A stretch of DNA of 5,921 nt. Source: an uncultured Prevotella sp. GTDB lineage: Bacteria; Bacteroidota; Bacteroidia; Bacteroidales; Bacteroidaceae. The notes beneath the pieces were generated by a model, which was given only the letters and a program-made list of their open reading frames with translations, was not told where the DNA came from and ran no database searches. Location: NCBI GenBank assembly GCA_900319895.1, contig ONQK01000008.1, positions 1-5,921 on the forward strand, given 5' to 3'. This document shows, one piece after another, positions 1 to 5,901 of this stretch (its first letter is position 1; each line of letters begins with the position of its first letter). Both the position numbers and the translations under genes were made by a program.

Positions 1-66
1 AAGGAGGAGTACAAACAAGAAAAAAGAGAGAAGGCAGGGAAGGTGCGGCGAAGAGGAAGTTGGGAA
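1..66. other. Purine-rich non-coding edge downstream of the symporter
   Basis: These bases follow the symporter stop codon. On the plus strand about 57 of 66 bases are purines, so a leftward transcript would carry a CU-rich 3' end. There is no ATG on the minus strand for a next gene and no terminator hairpin. One plus-strand frame is open from the window edge to a TAA at 75-77. It could be the tail of a converging gene, but it is too short to judge. Confidence 0.4.
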
Positions 67-1515
67 TTATTCCTTAATTGCATTTGGCTGTGTTGGTCTT
101 GGCTTGCTGATGCTCCATAGCCCGATGAAGGTGATTGCTCCGTTGAGCATGAGCAGCTCGTATCCAAACTTGTAGCCGAGGAAGTTTTGTGTGGCGATGT
201 CGACGATGTGGCATGCGATGGGTGCCGCGATGGCCACCAGGGGCACGGCCTTCCCCGTTGCAGTGCGGTTGGTGAGTATGGCAAAGGAGAATAGTCCGAG
301 CAAGGGGCCGTAGGTGTAGCTGCACATGATGTAGATGGCCTCGATGACGCTTGTTGAGTGGATTGTCTTGAAGAGCAGGATGACGAGTGTGAATACGACG
401 GCCAATGCGACGTGCGCTTGCCGGCGCAGCTGCTCGTTGGCCGGTTGTTCGCGGATGTCTATGCAATAGCAGGTTGTCATGGCTGTGAGTGCTGAGTCGG
501 CCGAGGAGAAGGATGCTGCTACGATGCCAATGGTGAAAAGTATGACGATGAGGTTGCCTAGCGCCCCTGAGGCGGCAAACATGGGCAGCAGCTCGTCGCT
601 GGCGGCCGGTAGGGTCAGTCCCCGCTGTTGCGCCAAGATGGCTAGCAGTACGCCAAGCGAGAGGAATAGCAGGTTGACGGGGACGAAGGCCAGCCCGTAG
701 GTGCACATGTCTTTTTGTGCCTCCCGTAGGTTCTTGCAAGTCAGGTTTTTCTGCATCATGTCCTGGTCGAGTCCTGTCATGACCATGACGATGAATATGC
801 CGCTAAGGAATTGTTTCCAGAAGTTTTGTTTTGAGAGCCAGTCGTCGAAGACGAAAATGCGCGAGTAGGGATTGGCCTTGATGGTTTCAACGGCCTCGGC
901 GGGTGTGAGGTTGAGTTCGCTGACGACGTTGTATATGATGCAGATGAGCGCCGTGAGCATGCAAATGGTCTGGAATGTATCCGTCCAGACGAGCGTCTTG
1001 ATGCCGCCGCGACGGGTATATAGCCAGATGAGTGCCACCATGGCGACGACGGTAATGGTGAAGGGGATGTTGCCGATGCTGTCGACCACGAAGCGTTGCA
1101 GGATGAGGCATACGACGTAGAATCGTGCTGCGGCTCCCGACATCTTGGAGATGAGGAAGAAGGTGGCTCCTGTCTTGTAGGCGTGTTTGCCTAGGCGGTG
1201 GCTGAGGTAGGTGTAGATGGTGGTGAGGTTGAGTCGGTAGTAGATGGGCAGCAGTACAAATGCTACGGCGAAGTATCCTAAAATGAATCCCAGGCATGTT
1301 TGCAGGTAGGTCATGTCGCTATGAATGACCATTCCGGGTACGCTGATGAAGGTGACGCCTGAGATGCTCGCACCGACCATTCCGAAGGCCACCATGTACC
1401 ATGGCGACTGTCGGTTTCCGCGATAGAACGCGTCGTTGCCCGCTCCTTTTGAGGACAGTCGGCTGAAGAGGAACAATGCGATGAAATAGGCTGCGACGGT
1501 GGCGAGGATCAGCAT
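67..1515 (-). CDS. Sodium:solute symporter, SSS family (substrate unknown)
   Basis: A 482-residue inner-membrane transporter of the sodium:solute symporter (SSS) family, which uses the inward sodium gradient to import a small solute. Hydrophobicity suggests about 13 membrane helices: helix 1 at residues 1-18, helix 2 about 40-62, and the last about 450-470. Recognisable family segments are TRRGGIKTLVWTDTFQ (167-182), GLDQDMMQKNL (248-258) and AASFSSADSALTA (333-345). In the last, the paired serines 337-338 correspond to the helix-9 serines that help form the Na2 sodium site in characterised members such as vSGLT. The length is near the short end for the family and the protein looks intact. 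It starts at ATG, 22 nt after the queF stop; the frame is open upstream, but no ATG lies in it and the helix-1 position fits this start. It is probably the third gene of the antiporter-queF operon. The substrate cannot be read from sequence. The family is sure, the role is not. Confidence 0.93.
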   Translation of the reverse strand: MLILATVAAYFIALFLFSRLSSKGAGNDAFYRGNRQSPWYMVAFGMVGASISGVTFISVPGMVIHSDMTYLQTCLGFILGYFAVAFVLLPIYYRLNLTTIYTYLSHRLGKHAYKTGATFFLISKMSGAAARFYVVCLILQRFVVDSIGNIPFTITVVAMVALIWLYTRRGGIKTLVWTDTFQTICMLTALICIIYNVVSELNLTPAEAVETIKANPYSRIFVFDDWLSKQNFWKQFLSGIFIVMVMTGLDQDMMQKNLTCKNLREAQKDMCTYGLAFVPVNLLFLSLGVLLAILAQQRGLTLPAASDELLPMFAASGALGNLIVILFTIGIVAASFSSADSALTAMTTCYCIDIREQPANEQLRRQAHVALAVVFTLVILLFKTIHSTSVIEAIYIMCSYTYGPLLGLFSFAILTNRTATGKAVPLVAIAAPIACHIVDIATQNFLGYKFGYELLMLNGAITFIGLWSISKPRPTQPNAIKE

Positions 1516-1537
1516 ATATGTTGTGCAAAACGGGTGT

Positions 1538-2014
1538 TCATCGGATCGGCGAATGGTTGAATAGCCGTTCTTGTGCCAGTTTCTCGTATTTAGTGCCGGC
1601 TTTTCCGTAGTTGGCGAATGGGAAGATGCTGATGCCGCCTCGCGGGGTGAAGAATCCTGTCACTTCGAGGTATTTAGGCTCCATGAGGCCGACCAAGTCT
1701 TTCATGATGGTATTGACGCAGTCTTCATGGAAGTCGCCGTGGTTCCTGAAGCTGAAGAGGTAGAGTTTCAGGCTTTTGCTTTCGACCATTTTTTCTGCCG
1801 GTATGTAGGCAATGCGTATCTCTGCGAAGTCGGGCTGTCCTGTGATGGGGCACAGGGTTGTGAATTCGGGACAGTTGAACTGCACCCAGTAGTCGTTGTC
1901 CTGATGTTGGTTGACGAATGTCTCCAGTACTTCCGGCGTGTAGTCTTGTGCATAGTTTGTTTTTTCTCCAAGAGCTTGCAGCCCCTCTTCTTTGCGTTGA
2001 ATCATGTTGCTCAT
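1538..2014 (-). CDS. queF: NADPH-dependent 7-cyano-7-deazaguanine (preQ0) reductase QueF
   Basis: A cytosolic enzyme that reduces the nitrile of preQ0 to the amine preQ1 with two NADPH, the last step before the base is inserted into tRNA for queuosine. The 158-residue length matches the one-domain (unimodular) QueF type, not the longer two-domain E. coli type. The catalytic cysteine is C55 in EFTTLCPITGQPDF (50-63), with the conserved aspartate at D62. The QueF signature is ESKSLKLY (78-85), and H96-E97 in the FHEDC segment supplies the substrate-binding glutamate. The numbering matches the B. subtilis enzyme (C55, D62, E97). The start ATG follows an AT-rich stretch without a Shine-Dalgarno sequence; Met4 is an alternative start that would lose nothing known. 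It sits 30 nt after the antiporter and 22 nt before the symporter. No other queuosine gene (queC, queD, queE) is visible in the window. Confidence 0.97.
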   Translation of the reverse strand: MSNMIQRKEEGLQALGEKTNYAQDYTPEVLETFVNQHQDNDYWVQFNCPEFTTLCPITGQPDFAEIRIAYIPAEKMVESKSLKLYLFSFRNHGDFHEDCVNTIMKDLVGLMEPKYLEVTGFFTPRGGISIFPFANYGKAGTKYEKLAQERLFNHSPIR

Positions 2015-2044
2015 TTTTAATTTCAGTGTAAATTTAGTTGTTGT

Positions 2045-2977
2045 TTATATTGTTTCGGTGACGATCCAGGTGATGTATCCCAGGAAAATTCCCGTCATGA
2101 TTGCGCCTTCCCATCGTTCCACTTTGAATTTCGTGTAGGAGAACAGCCACAACAGCACAATGCTGATGGTCATGACCGTCAGGTCGATTTCGGTAATCCC
2201 GTTCATCCCCAGCGGGTGTATGGCCCCTGTGGTTCCTAGGATGAAAAGGATGTTGAAGACGTTTGATCCGAGCACGTTGCCGATGGCGATGGCGCTTTGT
2301 CCTTTTCGTGCCGCCACGACGCTGGTGGCCAATTCGGGCAGTGATGTTCCGCCGGCCACGATGGTCAGCCCGATGACCGCCTCGCTGATGTTGAGCGCCC
2401 TGGCGATTTCGACGGCGCTGTTGACGAATATTTGTGAGCCGAGCAGCAGGCAGGCGAGGCCGAGGAGGAAGAAGAATACAGATGCAGGAATCCCGTATTT
2501 GGGACTTGCTCCTTCCGTCTTTTTCTCGTCGCGCTTTGACGTTTTTAGCGTATAGAACATAAATCCGATGAAAACCAGCAGCAGGATGGCAGCGTCAAGC
2601 CTGGAGATTTGCCCGTCCAGTCCGATGAAAATCAGCATTATAGACGCCAAGATGGCGAAGGGAATGTCTTTCTTGACCGTAGGGCGCGAGATGGTGATTG
2701 GCGTGACCATTGCTGCGATACCTACGATGAGTAGGGTGTTGAAAATGTTGCTTCCGACTACATTGCCAACTGCCAGGCCCGTGCTTCCTTTAAAAGCTGA
2801 GACCAATGAGATGCAGAGCTCGGGTGCCGACGTGCCTAAGGCCACGACAGTCAGCCCGATGATCATTTCGGAGATGCCGATGCGCTGGGCTAGCGACACG
2901 GCACCGTCGGTAAGCCTGTCGGCTCCCCACAAGACTGCGATGATGCCAATTATGACGAGGGTGGCGTTGATGAGCAT
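2045..2977 (-). CDS. Calcium/sodium antiporter, CaCA family (YrbG-like)
   Basis: A 310-residue inner-membrane cation antiporter of the Ca2+:cation antiporter superfamily, expected to extrude Ca2+ in exchange for Na+. It has the typical two-fold architecture of about ten helices. Alpha-repeat 1 carries GTSAPE (48-53) and GNVVGSNIFN (71-80). Alpha-repeat 2 carries GGTSLPE (209-215) and GNVLGSNVFNI (233-243). The ion-binding glutamates are E53 and E215. A hydrophilic linker rich in Lys and Glu (about 146-160) separates the halves. N80 and N242 occupy the two equivalent ligand positions; the second is an aspartate in NCX_Mj and NCKX proteins, so ion stoichiometry or potassium dependence may differ. 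The start ATG sits right before helix 1, which fits the family. It is the first gene of the leftward block and probably of an operon with queF and the symporter. The family is sure; the exact ions are inferred. Confidence 0.94.
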   Translation of the reverse strand: MLINATLVIIGIIAVLWGADRLTDGAVSLAQRIGISEMIIGLTVVALGTSAPELCISLVSAFKGSTGLAVGNVVGSNIFNTLLIVGIAAMVTPITISRPTVKKDIPFAILASIMLIFIGLDGQISRLDAAILLLVFIGFMFYTLKTSKRDEKKTEGASPKYGIPASVFFFLLGLACLLLGSQIFVNSAVEIARALNISEAVIGLTIVAGGTSLPELATSVVAARKGQSAIAIGNVLGSNVFNILFILGTTGAIHPLGMNGITEIDLTVMTISIVLLWLFSYTKFKVERWEGAIMTGIFLGYITWIVTETI

Positions 2978-3086
2978 AATTAAATGTTATTCCAAATTGT
3001 TAATTATTGATGAAACGATTAAAACAATATGACGGTTGGCAGAAAATCTGTCATTTTCTCCAGCATCTGGTCTCTTTTTGCAAGAA

Positions 3087-3100
3087 AACTTTGCAAAGTT
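3087..3100. repeat. 14-bp perfect palindrome over the antiporter promoter
   Basis: AACTTTGCAAAGTT reads the same on both strands. Its right half supplies most of the TAACTTTG -7 element of the leftward promoter, so a dimeric regulator could bind here. However, CTTTG next to its complement is easily produced by the promoter element itself in this phylum. Confidence 0.5.
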
Positions 3101-3126
3101 ACTGATTTTCCGTGAATAATCTTCAA
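3094..3126 (-). promoter_or_regulatory. Promoter candidate for the antiporter-queF-symporter operon
   Basis: On the minus strand TAACTTTG (3094-3101) matches the Bacteroides-type -7 element TAnnTTTG exactly. A TTG (3124-3126) lies 22 nt upstream as a weak -33 element. Transcription would begin near 3087, leaving a leader of about 110 nt before the antiporter ATG. No other exact TAnnTTTG was found on this strand between 2978 and 3340. Confidence 0.55.
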
Positions 3127-3354
3127 CTTTGTGCACATTTCTTTTGATGTTCCTTTTAAAGAACTTCATGTTTTTTTTAAGAAAATTATAGTATTTTCCT
3201 TGTTTTTATGTGTTCTACAGCATAAGTGATGAAAATAATATGTCTTTTTTAAGCTTTTTTCTTGTAAGTTTTAAAAAAAAATATTTTCTTTGCAATACTA
3301 TTTGAAAAAGAGATGATTGTAATAAAATAAAATAAGAAGATCTGTAGGTTGAGA

Positions 3355-3385
3355 CCCGCCCCACGCAAGTGAGGCGGGATTTTTT
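3355..3385 (+). terminator. Rho-independent terminator of an unassigned rightward transcript
   Basis: CCCGCC (3355-3360) pairs with GGCGGG (3373-3378). After one C-A mismatch, CAC (3362-3364) pairs with GTG (3369-3371), closed by a GCAA tetraloop of the stable GNRA class. Six T follow (3380-3385). The GC-rich stem stands out in an AT-rich spacer. The T-tract lies only on the plus-strand side, so it stops rightward transcription. No rightward gene precedes it in the window, so it ends either a short RNA or a longer rplY leader. Confidence 0.8.
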
Positions 3386-3449
3386 GATGAGATTTTTTTC
3401 GTAGTTTGTTGGCCCTTTTTGTTATTTTTCTAAAAAAACACTTTGAAAT

Positions 3450-3481
3450 TTTGTGTAATTGGCGGAAAATGAGTAATTTTG
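3450..3481 (+). promoter_or_regulatory. Promoter of the rplY-pth-hslR-purN block
   Basis: TTTG at 3450-3453 and TAATTTTG at 3474-3481 match the Bacteroides-type -33 (TTTG) and -7 (TAnnTTTG) elements exactly, with a 20-nt spacer. The start would fall near 3488, giving a leader of about 85 nt before the rplY ATG. It lies downstream of the intrinsic terminator, which would shield it from read-through. Confidence 0.75.
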
Positions 3482-3527
3482 CACCGCTTTTAACATCTGT
3501 AACGAAAAAACGACTCGTGTGATGGTG

Positions 3528-3557
3528 AATTAAGCATTGATTATTAACATCTTAATT
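3528..3557 (+). promoter_or_regulatory. Possible hairpin in the rplY leader
   Basis: AATTAAG (3528-3534) can pair with CTTAATT (3551-3557) around a 16-nt loop, ending 15 nt before the rplY ATG. The stem is almost all A-U and therefore weak. The leader has no Shine-Dalgarno sequence and no small reading frame. It could tune translation of L25, but chance pairing in AT-rich DNA is likely. Confidence 0.2.
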
Positions 3558-3572
3558 TTAGAGTAACACATT

Positions 3573-4199
3573 ATGAAAGAAATTAGCGTAAAAGGTCAGA
3601 AAAGAACCGAGCAAGGCAAGAAAGCCTGCAAGATGATGAGAAAAGAGGGTTTGGTTCCCTGCAACCTTTATGGTGAGAAACGTGGTGAGAACGGTCTGCC
3701 CGAGGCTTATTGCTTCGCGGTTCCCATGACAGAGCTGCGCAAGGTGGTTTATACCCCGCATGTCTACATCATCAATCTCGACATTGACGGGCAGAAGCAC
3801 ATTGCCATCTTGAAAGAACTTCAATTCCATCCGGTGTCAGATGCCTTGCTGCATGTAGACTTCTATGAAGTGACTCCGGAAAAGCCAATCACGGTGGGCA
3901 TCCCTGTTAAGCTTTGCGGCTTGGCACAAGGTGTGCGCGACGGTGGACGTATGAATCTTTCCATCCGTAAGATCAACGTTACAGCTCCTTACCCACGCAT
4001 ACCGGAACACCTTGATGTTGACGTGACCAAATTGAGGATTGGCAAGAGCATCAAGGTGGGCGACTTGAGCTACGAGGGTCTTGAGTTGTCAACCAGCAAG
4101 GAAGTCATTGTATGTTCTGTGAAGATGACCCGTGCGGCAGCGACAGCAGGTCTGAACGCGAACTATGACGAGAGCGAAGAGGAAAATTCGGAAGCATAA
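3573..4199 (+). CDS. rplY: 50S ribosomal protein L25 / general stress protein Ctc
   Basis: A 208-residue protein of the long L25 (TL5/Ctc) type, which binds 5S rRNA in the large ribosomal subunit. The N-terminal L25 domain spans about residues 1-98 and includes the conserved HPVSDALLHVDFYEV (86-100). The C-terminal beta-rich TL5 domain covers about 105-186, with IPVKLCGLAQGVRDGG (110-125) and IGKSIKVGDL (156-165). The tail (199-208) is acidic and probably disordered. The usual Tyr-Gly-Gly region near residue 33 reads YGEKRGENG here, a small departure that does not affect the assignment. It starts at ATG 3573 with no Shine-Dalgarno sequence, as expected in Bacteroidota. It is the first gene of the rightward block, 74 nt before pth; the rplY-pth pairing is seen in other bacterial phyla too (ctc-spoVC in B. 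subtilis). Confidence 0.96.
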   Translation: MKEISVKGQKRTEQGKKACKMMRKEGLVPCNLYGEKRGENGLPEAYCFAVPMTELRKVVYTPHVYIINLDIDGQKHIAILKELQFHPVSDALLHVDFYEVTPEKPITVGIPVKLCGLAQGVRDGGRMNLSIRKINVTAPYPRIPEHLDVDVTKLRIGKSIKVGDLSYEGLELSTSKEVIVCSVKMTRAAATAGLNANYDESEEENSEA

Positions 4200-4273
4200 T
4201 ATAAAGATGAATATCTTTTGTGCGGATACCGTCCTGTGGCGGAAGCGCGCATGAGATCCCCAGAGTTTTGTAC
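4200..4273 (+). other. rplY-pth intercistronic region with possible RNA structure
   Basis: A weak hairpin AAAGAT-GAAT-ATCTTT (4203-4218) follows the rplY stop. A GC-rich stretch (about 4229-4264) can fold with CTG.GG pairing to CC.CAG. This contrasts with the AT-rich spacers elsewhere. The segment is open in the pth frame from a GTG at 4220, but the would-be 18-residue extension has no counterpart in the Pth family, so I treat it as untranslated. Confidence 0.35.
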
Positions 4274-4873
4274 ATGGATAAGTTTCTGATTGTCGGATTA
4301 GGAAATCCGGGAGTGGAGTATTCCAACACCCGACATAATGCAGGTTTTATGGTATTGGACGCTTTTGCGAAGGCGTCCAATATCGTTTTTGAGGACAAGC
4401 GCTATGGCTTTGTGGCTGAAACGACGCTGAAGGGCAAGAAAATCTTTTTGCTCAAGCCGACGACGTTCATGAATCTCAGTGGCAATGCCGTGCGTTATTG
4501 GTTGGAAAAGGAAAAAATTGCCCAGGAGCGGCTTCTGGTGATTTCTGACGAGGTTGCCCTTCCGCTAGGGGCGTTTCGCTTAAAGGCGAATGGGAGCAAT
4601 GGAGGGCACAACGGCCTGGGGCATATTCAGCAGCTCATCGGTCAAAACTATGCTCGTCTGAGGATGGGTATTGGCAACGATTTCCCGCGTGGTATGCAGA
4701 TTGACTGGGTATTGGGGAGATTTGACGACGAGGAGTTGTCCGTTCTGCAGCCCGCCATTGATACGGCGGTGGACTTGATTAAAAGTTTTGTTCTGGCAGG
4801 TGTCAACATTACGATGAACGCTTTTAACAAGAAGTCCAGGCCTTTGAAAAAAGAAGAAGGGCAGGTGCAATGA
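4274..4873 (+). CDS. pth: Peptidyl-tRNA hydrolase
   Basis: A cytosolic esterase that cleaves peptidyl-tRNAs released prematurely from the ribosome, recycling tRNA; essential in most bacteria. From ATG 4274 it is 199 residues, matching the family (194 in E. coli). A GTG at 4220 would add 18 residues before the conserved MDKFLIVGLGNPG start, so I reject it. Visible active-site residues are N11 in GLGNPG, catalytic H21 in NTRHN, N67 in TFMNLSG, D92 in SDEV, and H112-N113 in GSNGGHNGL (107-115). The E. coli equivalents are N10, H20, N68, D93, H113 and N114. The segment MGIGNDFPRG (131-140) also fits the family. The C-terminus (186-197) is lysine-rich. Its stop overlaps the hslR start (ATGA, 4870-4873), so the two are probably translationally coupled. 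It shares the transcript with rplY, linking it to the ribosome. Confidence 0.97.
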   Translation: MDKFLIVGLGNPGVEYSNTRHNAGFMVLDAFAKASNIVFEDKRYGFVAETTLKGKKIFLLKPTTFMNLSGNAVRYWLEKEKIAQERLLVISDEVALPLGAFRLKANGSNGGHNGLGHIQQLIGQNYARLRMGIGNDFPRGMQIDWVLGRFDDEELSVLQPAIDTAVDLIKSFVLAGVNITMNAFNKKSRPLKKEEGQVQ

Positions 4874-5298
4874 AAGAGTCAAGAATTGACAAATGGCTTT
4901 GGGCATCGCGGATCTTCAAAACGCGGTCAATTGCCGCCAGTGCATGTAAAAACGGGAGAGTGACGGTGAATGGAGCCCTGGCCAAGCCTTCTCGAATGGT
5001 GAAAGAAGGGGAGGTCATAAGTGTTAAAAAGCCGCCGATAACTTATTCATTTCGCATTTTGCAATGTATTGAGCAACGTGTTGGCGCTAAACTTGTGCCT
5101 GAAATATATGAAAACGTTACCGACCCAAAGCAATATGAATTGTTGGAAATGAGCCGGATAACAGGTTTTGTCGACCGCGCGCGAGGCACCGGCCGCCCTA
5201 CCAAGAAAGAGCGGCGTGCATTGGACGCCTTTGTCGAGCCGGCTTTTTTCGGATCAGAGGATTTTGATGGTTTCGACGATGATTTTGATGAAGAATAA
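4870..5298 (+). CDS. hslR: S4-domain RNA-binding protein, Hsp15/HslR-like
   Basis: A 142-residue RNA-binding protein. The S4 domain is at about residues 4-65, beginning RIDKWLWASRIFKTRS (5-20) with the typical NGRVTVNG turn (28-35). After a middle region comes the Hsp15-type C-terminal motif RGTGRPTKKERR (105-116), then an acidic tail rich in Asp and Glu (130-142) that is probably disordered. In E. coli Hsp15 binds free 50S subunits that still hold a nascent chain on peptidyl-tRNA; the related RqcP takes part in tail addition on stalled 50S subunits in B. subtilis. By inference this protein acts in the same rescue step, with its neighbour Pth removing the peptide from tRNA. The start codon overlaps the pth stop (ATGA), which fixes the start and suggests coupling. 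The family is sure; whether it works as Hsp15 or RqcP is open. Confidence 0.92.
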   Translation: MKESRIDKWLWASRIFKTRSIAASACKNGRVTVNGALAKPSRMVKEGEVISVKKPPITYSFRILQCIEQRVGAKLVPEIYENVTDPKQYELLEMSRITGFVDRARGTGRPTKKERRALDAFVEPAFFGSEDFDGFDDDFDEE

Positions 5299-5315
5299 CT
5301 GTATAAACTGTATAA
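5298..5315 (+). repeat. Tandem 9-bp repeat between hslR and purN
   Basis: ACTGTATAA occurs twice back to back (5298-5306 and 5307-5315). The first copy starts at the last base of the hslR stop codon, and the second ends 13 nt before the purN ATG. It could be a slippage duplication or a small binding site. No promoter element of the Bacteroides type is seen here. Confidence 0.75.
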
Positions 5316-5328
5316 AAAGATAATCAAT

Positions 5329-5901
5329 ATGAAGAATGTCGCCATTTTTGTGTCGGGTAGTGGCACGAATTGTGAGAATATCATCCGTCATTTTAGCCAG
5401 TCGGACAGTGTGAAGGTCGCCTTGGTGGTCAGCAATCGCGCTGATGCCTATGCTTTGGTGCGGGCGAAGAACCATGGCGTGCCCACGGCCGTTGTCGGCA
5501 AACAGGATTTTGCAGACGCTCAGCAGGTGTTGCCGTTGTTGTCGGGATACGGCATTGATTTTGTCGTGTTGGCAGGATTTTTGTTGATGATTCCCGATTA
5601 TCTTATTGCACATTTCCCCCGTCGCATGGTCAATCTTCATCCGGCGCTGCTGCCCAAGTTTGGCGGCAAGGGGATGTATGGGCATCATGTGCACGAGGCG
5701 GTGAAGGCGGCGGGTGAGGCCGAGACGGGCATCACGATTCATTATGTGAGCCCGATTTGTGATGGCGGTGAGATCATCGCCCAATTTTCTACACCGCTCA
5801 CTGCCGACGACACGCCGGAGAGTATTGCAGAGAAAGTACATCAGTTGGAGCAGCGGCATTTTCCTGCGGTTATCGAACAAGTCATAAAGGCAACCTTTTG
5901 A
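5329..5901 (+). CDS. purN: Phosphoribosylglycinamide formyltransferase (GAR transformylase)
   Basis: A cytosolic enzyme that transfers a formyl group from 10-formyltetrahydrofolate to GAR, the third step of de novo purine synthesis. The 190-residue length is normal for the stand-alone PurN type. The N-terminal phosphate-binding loop is SGSGTN (9-14). The catalytic triad is N102 and H104 in VNLHPALLPKFGGKG (101-115) and D145 in ICDGGEIIAQ (143-152), equivalent to N106, H108 and D144 of E. coli. VVLAGFLLMIP (79-89) forms the folate-side strand. It starts at ATG 5329, 30 nt after hslR and without a Shine-Dalgarno sequence. The gap contains no terminator or clear promoter, so it is probably read from the rplY promoter, at least in part. 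Its last codons double as the left arm of a terminator-like hairpin. Nothing is missing or unusual in the protein. Confidence 0.97.
   Translation: MKNVAIFVSGSGTNCENIIRHFSQSDSVKVALVVSNRADAYALVRAKNHGVPTAVVGKQDFADAQQVLPLLSGYGIDFVVLAGFLLMIPDYLIAHFPRRMVNLHPALLPKFGGKGMYGHHVHEAVKAAGEAETGITIHYVSPICDGGEIIAQFSTPLTADDTPESIAEKVHQLEQRHFPAVIEQVIKATF

Larger units (their letters stand above)
2978..3572. other. AT-rich divergent intergenic region
   Basis: This 595-bp spacer separates the leftward and rightward gene blocks. It contains a leftward promoter candidate (3094-3126) overlapping a palindrome, a rightward terminator (3355-3385), and the rplY promoter (3450-3481) with its leader. The middle part (about 3140-3340) is almost all A and T, with runs such as T8 at 3171-3178 and a nine-base A-run at 3273-3281. 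Only trivial reading frames are present. The longest, a 60-codon minus-strand frame at 2987-3169, covers the promoter candidate and resembles no family I know, so I do not call it a gene. Confidence 0.7.

Noticed and set aside
74..739. Long minus-strand frame overlapping the symporter in another phase
   Set aside because: The translation is rich in His, Arg and Pro with no hydrophobic pattern, which is a phase shadow of the transporter gene.
1571..2020. 149-codon plus-strand frame opposite queF
   Set aside because: It is antisense to a gene with all QueF catalytic residues, and its translation looks like a shadow of queF codons.
2987..3169. 60-codon minus-strand frame upstream of the antiporter
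   Set aside because: It lies over the promoter candidate in AT-rich spacer, is rich in Lys, Asn and Arg as random AT-rich DNA is, and resembles no family I recognise.
3149..3178. Second terminator (GTTC/GAAC arms followed by T8)
   Set aside because: The stem is only about four base pairs with an AT core, and six bases separate it from the T-run, so it is too weak to call.
3229..3305. Tiny plus-strand frames as leader peptides
   Set aside because: They are 7 and 21 codons long, made of Phe, Leu and Lys codons expected in T/A runs, and have no ribosome-binding signal or conserved feature.
4220..4273. N-terminal extension of Pth from GTG 4220
   Set aside because: Pth proteins begin a few residues before the LIVGLGNPG motif; the ATG at 4274 gives exactly that and a normal length.
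5254..5880. 208-codon minus-strand frame opposite purN and the end of hslR
   Set aside because: It is antisense to two well-supported genes. Its Arg- and His-rich translation is typical of a shadow frame.
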